This document shows positions 59,670 through 64,000 of a DNA stretch of 64,000 bases, in pieces (position 1 is the first letter of the stretch; the number at the start of each line of letters is the position of its first letter). Where the stretch lies: NCBI RefSeq assembly GCF_006171285.1, contig NZ_CP040889.1, positions 496,001 to 560,000 of the forward strand. Direction: 5' to 3'. Made by a program: the position numbers and the translations under genes. The notes under the pieces were generated by a model. It saw only the letters and a program-made list of their open reading frames with translations, searched no databases and had not been told where the DNA came from. The stretch is from Leclercia adecarboxylata. GTDB lineage: Bacteria > Pseudomonadota > Gammaproteobacteria > Enterobacterales > Enterobacteriaceae.

Positions 59670-62600
59670 TCAGGCATGATCTTCCGGTTTGGCGATCAGG
59701 TTATCGAGCATCGCGTCGTTACCGCCGTCATAGCCATCGGTTCCGGCGATCTCGCCGCCTTCAGCGGGAACATGCTCGACTTCCGCCGGGCCATCCGCCG
59801 TGTCGCTCTGCGGCCCCGCCTGGATCAGCGTGCTGAGATCGTTGTGCTCCTCATCGTGGATGAGATCGCTGAAGTTCAGCTGCTCCTGCTGATCCGTACT
59901 CTGGAGCGTGAGGGTCTCGCTTTGCGCAGCATCCGCGTGATCGGCCGAGGCCGTCGGCATGCTGCTATTATCCGCCGCCGTGGTGCTGAGCAGCAGATTG
60001 TCGTCATCGATTAACGATGCGGCGTGCTCCGCGCTCGCCAGACTGTGGTCTGCGTCATGGTCATCAGCCGTCAGGCTGCTGTGCGCCTGCTTCTGATTCT
60101 CATCACTGTCGCTGTCCGCATGATGCTCCTCAACGCTGTGGGCGGCCATCAGCGGATGATCGTCCACGTTGTCATCGGCGTGCTCTTCCCCGCCGTGTGA
60201 CCCGCTGACAAAGGTCCCGCCCTCTTTGCCGTCGACGGTAAAGTCGGTTTCATGATGCTCGGCGGCGGATGAGTCTACTACCAGGCCAATCTCCCCGAAA
60301 TCGCTCTGGCCGTTTGGCAGCTCAACGCTTACCTGGCCGTTGAAGTGCGAGGTGTCGTTATCAAAGGTCAGGGTGTAGGTCTTATCCTCAGCGTTGTAAC
60401 TGACGTCCGCATAGTTGCCGGTAAAGGTCGCGTTTTCCGGGATCCCGCTCAGCGTGATGCTGTTAAGGTGGTCGCTGCTGTCCGACGTTTCGAGATTGAC
60501 ATCCAGGTTCAGCGTTACCGTGTAGCTGACGGTGGTATTGCCGCCGAGCTCAGAAGACGGGCCATCACCAAATACGACCCCTTCGATACCGTTGGCATTA
60601 TGGAACGGCGATTTCCCGGTCTCGTTATCGACAATATGCAGGTTGTCTATGTCATTGTTCTTACCGTTCTGTGGATGTTCGACCCCGGTGACGGTGTAGT
60701 CAGCCTCATTACCCTGGACAAAGATATAGTCCTTACCCGCCTCGCTTTGCGGTACGCCCTGGTTGCCGGTAATACCGTTGACCGGCCTGAACTCATATTT
60801 ATCCTCCGGCCAGTCGCCCTGCTGGTAGTAACCCCCGGTGTGATCCCCGACCACAAAAATATCGGTGTAGGTTTTGTCGCCGTTGTTGGCGTTGGCGTTA
60901 CCCTGGCTGTTGTAGTAGTGGATCTGATCCGGGCTATCGGCCTTAGGCACGAAGTCGCCAGGGATCTTGCCATCCGGGCTATCCGGGGTCAGCCAGACGT
61001 GCACGTTGCTGCCGATGGCCACAATCACGCCGTTCTGGATGTCGTAACCGTTAGGATCGCCGCTACCGCCGTTAACGTGGATGATCTTGTCGTCCGTTGT
61101 CTCGGAGGTTTTATTGCCCGGAGTGACGGTGACGGTTAGTTTGACGTCGGCGTCGGCATCGGCGTCCGCATCCGCATCGGCATCCGCGTCGGCGTCAGAA
61201 TCTGCGTCGGCATCGGCATCTGCGTCAGAATCCGCATCCGCATCCGCATCCGCATCAGCATCAGAATCCGCATCGGCGTCTGCATCGGCATCGGCATCAG
61301 CATCAGCATCGGCATCCGCATCCGCATCGGCGTCAGAATCCGCATCAGAATCGGCATCTGCATCTGCATCTGCATCGGCATCAGAATCCGCATCAGCGTC
61401 AGCGTCAGCATCGGCATCGGCATCGGCATCGGCATCCGCGTCGGCATCAGCATCAGCGTCGGCATCAGCGTCCGCATCTGCATCCGCATCTGCATCTGCA
61501 TCTGCGTCGGCATCAGCGTCGGCATCGGAATCGGCATCGGCATCTGCGTCAGAATCCGCATCCGCATCTGCGTCCGCGTCGGCGTCCGCATCGGCATCCG
61601 CGTCCGCGTCAGCATCGGCGTCGGCGTCGGCGTCTGCATCAGAATCGGAGTCCGCATCCGCGTCGGCATCTGCATCAGCGTCGGCATCGGCATCGGCATC
61701 CGCATCCGCATCAGAATCGGCATCTGCATCTGCATCTGCATCTGCATCTGCATCTGCATCTGCATCTGCATCAGCGTCGGCGTCGGCGTCGGCGTCGGCA
61801 TCAGCATCTGCATCTGCATCTGCATCGGCGTCCGCGTCCGCATCAGAATCGGAGTCCGCATCCGCATCTGCGTCAGCGTCTGCATCAGAATCGGAATCCG
61901 CATCCGCGTCCGCGTCGGCATCAGCGTCCGCATCCGCATCGGCATCAGCGTCAGCGTCAGCGTCAGCATCGGAATCAGCATCAGCATCAGCGTCCGCATC
62001 TGCATCCGCATCGGCATCAGCGTCCGCATCTGCATCCGCATCCGCATCCGCATCGGCATCAGCATCAGCGTCGGCATCGGCATCGGCATCGGAGTCAGCA
62101 TCCGCGTCGGCATCGGCGTCCGCATCGGCATCGGCATCCGCGTCCGCGTCCGCGTCAGAATCTGCGTCCGCGTCCGCATCGGCGTCAGCATCCGCATCGG
62201 AATCAGCATCCGCGTCAGAATCGGCGTCGGCATCGGCATCGGCATCCGCGTCAGAATCGGAGTCCGCATCAGCGTCAGCATCGGCATCGGCATCAGCGTC
62301 CGCGTCTGCATCAGAATCGGAGTCCGCATCCGCGTCCGCGTCGGCATCAGCATCAGCGTCCGCATCTGCGTCAGCGTCTGCATCAGAATCGGAGTCCGCA
62401 TCCGCATCCGCATCTGCGTCGGCATCCGCATCGGCATCGGCATCCGCGTCGGCGTCGGCATCTGCGTCGGCATCAGCATCTGCATCGGCGTCCGCATCGG
62501 CATCCGCGTCCGCGTCAGCATCGGCGTCTGCATCAGAATCGGAGTCCGCATCCGCGTCGGCATCTGCATCAGCATCAGCGTCGGCATCGGCATCCGCATC

Positions 62601-64000
62601 CGCATCCGCATCGGCATCTGCATCTGCATCTGCATCAGCGTCGGTGTCGGCGTCGGCGTCGGCATCAGAATCGGCATCTGCATCTGCATCTGCATCTGCA
62701 TCTGCATCAGCGTCGGCGTCGGCGTCGGCGTCGGCATCAGAATCCGCGTCCGCGTCGGCATCAGCATCGGCGTCCGCATCGGCATCCGCGTCCGCATCAG
62801 AATCGGAGTCCGCATCCGCATCTGCGTCAGCGTCTGCATCAGAATCGGAGTCCGCATCCGCATCTGCGTCAGCGTCTGCATCAGAATCGGAGTCCGCATC
62901 CGCATCCGCGTCCGCATCGGAATCAGCATCCGCGTCAGAATCGGCATCAGCATCTGCATCTGCGTCCGCATCGGCATCAGCATCTGCATCTGCATCTGCA
63001 TCTGCATCGGAATCAGCATCCGCGTCAGAATCGGCGTCGGCATCGGCATCTGCGTCAGAATCGGCATCCGCATCAGCGTCCGCATCGGCATCAGCATCAG
63101 AGTCCGCATCTGCGTCGGCGTCCGCATCGGTATCCGCATCGGCATCGGCGTCCGCATCCGCATCCGCATCAGCGTCAGCGTCAGCGTCAGCATCGGCATC
63201 TGCATCTGCATCTGCATCCGCGTCGGCGTCGGCGTCGGCGTCGGCATCGGCGTCCGCATCAGCATCGGCATCCGCGTCAGAATCGGCGTCCGCATCGGAA
63301 TCGGCGTCGGCATCCGCGTCGGCATCGGCATCCGCGTCGGCATCGGCATCCGCGTCGGCATCGGCATCAGCATCAGCATCAGCGTCGGCATCCGCATCGG
63401 CATCGGCATCCGCGTCAGAATCGGCGTCCGCATCGGAATCGGCATCGGCATCCGCGTCGGCATCAGCATCAGCATCAGCATCAGCGTCGGCATCCGCATC
63501 GGCATCGGCATCAGCGTCCGCATCGGCATCCGCATCCGCATCCGCATCCGCGTCGGCGTCTGCATCGGAATCAGCATCCGCGTCCGCATCAGCGTCTGCA
63601 TCCGCATCGGCATCGGCATCGGCATCAGCATCAGAATCGGCATCGGCGTCGGAATCCGCATCCGCATCAGCATCAGCATCTGCGTCCGCGTCGGCGTCCG
63701 CATCCGCATCAGAATCCGCGTCAGCATCGGCATCGGCATCCGCGTCGGCATCGGCATCCGCATCGGCATCCGCGTCGGCGTCCGCATCGGCATCGGCGTC
63801 CGCATCAGCATCTGCATCTGCATCCGCATCAGCATCTGCATCGGCATCGGCATCGGCATCGGCATCGGCATCAGAATCTGCATCGGCATCGGCATCGGCA
63901 TCGGCATCAGAATCTGCATCGGCATCGGCATCGGCATCGGCATCAGAATCTGCATCGGCATCGGCATCGGCATCAGAATCTGCATCGGAATCGGCGTCCG
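59670..64000 (-). CDS. Giant type I-secreted adhesin, C-terminal part (5' end beyond window)
   Basis: At least 1,443 residues in the window, with no start seen. The codon phase of the Asp-Ala/Asp-Ser repeat (61141-64000) is continuous with the C-terminal region, with no stop between. Layout: at least 950 residues of (Asp-Ala/Asp-Ser)n; then a folded region of about 300 residues (starting [14 protein letters not shown], including [13 protein letters not shown]); then a His/Asp/Glu-rich region (about residues 255-345 counted from 61028); and the C terminus ending [13 protein letters not shown], a plausible T1SS signal (C-terminal, aliphatic, uncleaved). No RTX GGxGxD arrays are visible. It is upstream of the TolC-ABC-HlyD genes on the same strand, so its cognate exporter is evident. 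The likely role is surface adhesion or biofilm (LapA/BapA-like); this is inferred. Confidence 0.88.
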   Translation of the reverse strand, partial: DADSDADSDADADADADSDADADADADADSDADADADADADSDADADADADADADADADADADADADADADADADADADADADADADADADADADSDADADADADADADADADADSDADADSDADADADADADADADADADADSDADADADADADADADADADADADADADADADADADADADADADSDADADSDADADADADADADADADADADADADADADADADADADADSDADADSDADADADADADADADADADADADADADADADADADADADADADADADADTDADADADADSDADADADADADADSDADADADADSDADADSDADADADADADADADADADADADSDADADSDADADADADSDSDADADADADADSDSDADADADADADSDSDADADADADADADADADADSDADADADADADADADADADADADSDADADADTDADADADADADADADADADADADADADADADADSDSDADADADADADADADADADADADADADADADADADADADADADADADSDSDADADADADADADADADADADSDSDADADADADADADADADSDSDADADADADADSDADADSDADADADADADADSDADADADADADADADADADADSDADADADADADADADADADADADADADADADADADADADSDADADADADADADADADADADADADSDSDADADADADADSDSDADADADADADADADADADADADADADADADADADADADADADSDADADADADADADADADADADSDSDADADADADADADADADADADADADADADSDADADADSDADADADADADADADADADADADADADADADADADADADADADADADSDADADADADADSDADSDADADADADADADADADADADADSDADADADADADSDADADADADSDADADADADADADADADVKLTVTVTPGNKTSETTDDKIIHVNGGSGDPNGYDIQNGVIVAIGSNVHVWLTPDSPDGKIPGDFVPKADSPDQIHYYNSQGNANANNGDKTYTDIFVVGDHTGGYYQQGDWPEDKYEFRPVNGITGNQGVPQSEAGKDYIFVQGNEADYTVTGVEHPQNGKNNDIDNLHIVDNETGKSPFHNANGIEGVVFGDGPSSELGGNTTVSYTVTLNLDVNLETSDSSDHLNSITLSGIPENATFTGNYADVSYNAEDKTYTLTFDNDTSHFNGQVSVELPNGQSDFGEIGLVVDSSAAEHHETDFTVDGKEGGTFVSGSHGGEEHADDNVDDHPLMAAHSVEEHHADSDSDENQKQAHSSLTADDHDADHSLASAEHAASLIDDDNLLLSTTAADNSSMPTASADHADAAQSETLTLQSTDQQEQLNFSDLIHDEEHNDLSTLIQAGPQSDTADGPAEVEHVPAEGGEIAGTDGYDGGNDAMLDNLIAKPEDHA
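62797..62880 (-). repeat. Perfect 42-bp tandem units inside the repeat tract
   Basis: Two identical 42-base units (62797-62838 and 62839-62880), with a partial third from 62881. Each codes for 14 residues and contains a DSDSD core. A multiple of three, so unit-number changes keep the frame. Confidence 0.85.
63835..63990 (-). repeat. 36-bp tandem units near the N-terminal side of the repeat tract
   Basis: The marker TCAGAATCTG recurs at 63871, 63907, 63943 and 63973 (periods 36, 36 and 30), with nearly identical flanks (one Ser-containing dipeptide followed by four or five Asp-Ala). This indicates recent slippage or unequal recombination. Confidence 0.85.

Larger units (their letters stand above)
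61141..64000 (-). repeat. Asp-Ala / Asp-Ser hexanucleotide-register repeat tract of the adhesin
   Basis: About 2,860 bases made only of GAY-GCN and GAY-TCY codon pairs. Asp is in every second position, the alternate position is Ala or Ser. Synonymous codons vary, so most of the tract is old, whereas some blocks are nearly identical. It resembles the SD repeats of staphylococcal Sdr proteins and would be an extended, highly negatively charged stalk. The tract continues past the right edge. Confidence 0.95.

Noticed and set aside
61136..63985. A 949-residue Met-Pro/Met-Gln reading frame on the minus strand
   Set aside because: It is the neighbouring frame of the Asp-Ala/Asp-Ser repeat; the Asp frame is continuous with the C-terminal region of the adhesin, and has a T1SS context.
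61141..64000. CRISPR-like or satellite array
   Set aside because: The periodicity is codon-based (6 bases) without spacers; it lies inside an open reading frame.

Overview
This is a chromosomal window from a member of the Enterobacteriaceae. From about 1 to 50,900 the gene order, protein sequences, start codons and operators closely follow the E. coli/Salmonella nuo-lrhA-ackA-pta-his-purF-accD-fabB-aroC-fadIJ-fadL-yfdC block. The genes yfcC, rpnB, yfcJ and the yfcO-V fimbrial cluster, which E. coli K-12 carries within this block, are absent. An acetyltransferase gene sits where rpnB would be. This pattern suggests an Enterobacter/Leclercia/Lelliottia-like organism; the species cannot be fixed from the window alone.

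Layout: 1-3,354 holds the start of the nuo (complex I) operon and its regulator gene lrhA. 4,302-9,914 holds alaA, yfbR, yfbS, hxpA/yfbT, yfbU and yfbV. 10,251-13,668 is ackA-pta. 13,724-18,241 holds small metabolic genes (Nudix, phosphodiesterase, two glutathione transferases, folX, yfcH, a GNAT). 18,317-22,388 is the hisJQMP/argT amino-acid importer, with two clear sigma-54 promoters and NtrC-like sites. 22,686-32,439 holds the cvpA-purF-ubiX unit (PurR box), dedD-folC-accD and pdxB-usg-truA-dedA. 32,524-36,983 is flk, fabB (FabR and FadR operators) and mnmC. 37,054-42,861 is the prmB-aroC-mepA-yfcA-epmC-yfcL operon plus smrB and sixA. 43,072-50,710 is fadIJ, yfcZ, fadL, mlaA and yfdC, with FadR operators at fadI and fadL. 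Much of this half is therefore wired to fatty-acid status, nitrogen status and redox state.

From the tRNA-Arg(CCU) gene argW (50,786) to the right edge the content is accessory. It holds a small secreted protein, an orphan flagellin with its own sigma-28 (FliA) promoter, an isochorismatase-like hydrolase, a YaiL-like DUF2058 protein and a complete type I secretion apparatus (TolC-like, LapB-like ABC protein, HlyD-like protein). Upstream of the secretion genes, on the same strand, lies the 3' part of a giant adhesin. The adhesin contains at least 950 residues of pure Asp-Ala/Asp-Ser dipeptide repeat and continues past the window edge. The tRNA lacks an encoded CCA end, which is unusual for this family of bacteria and fits a past recombination event at its 3' end. 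The adhesin with its exporter and the FliA-driven orphan flagellin are the most novel content; both are surface-filament or adhesion functions placed next to a classical integration site.
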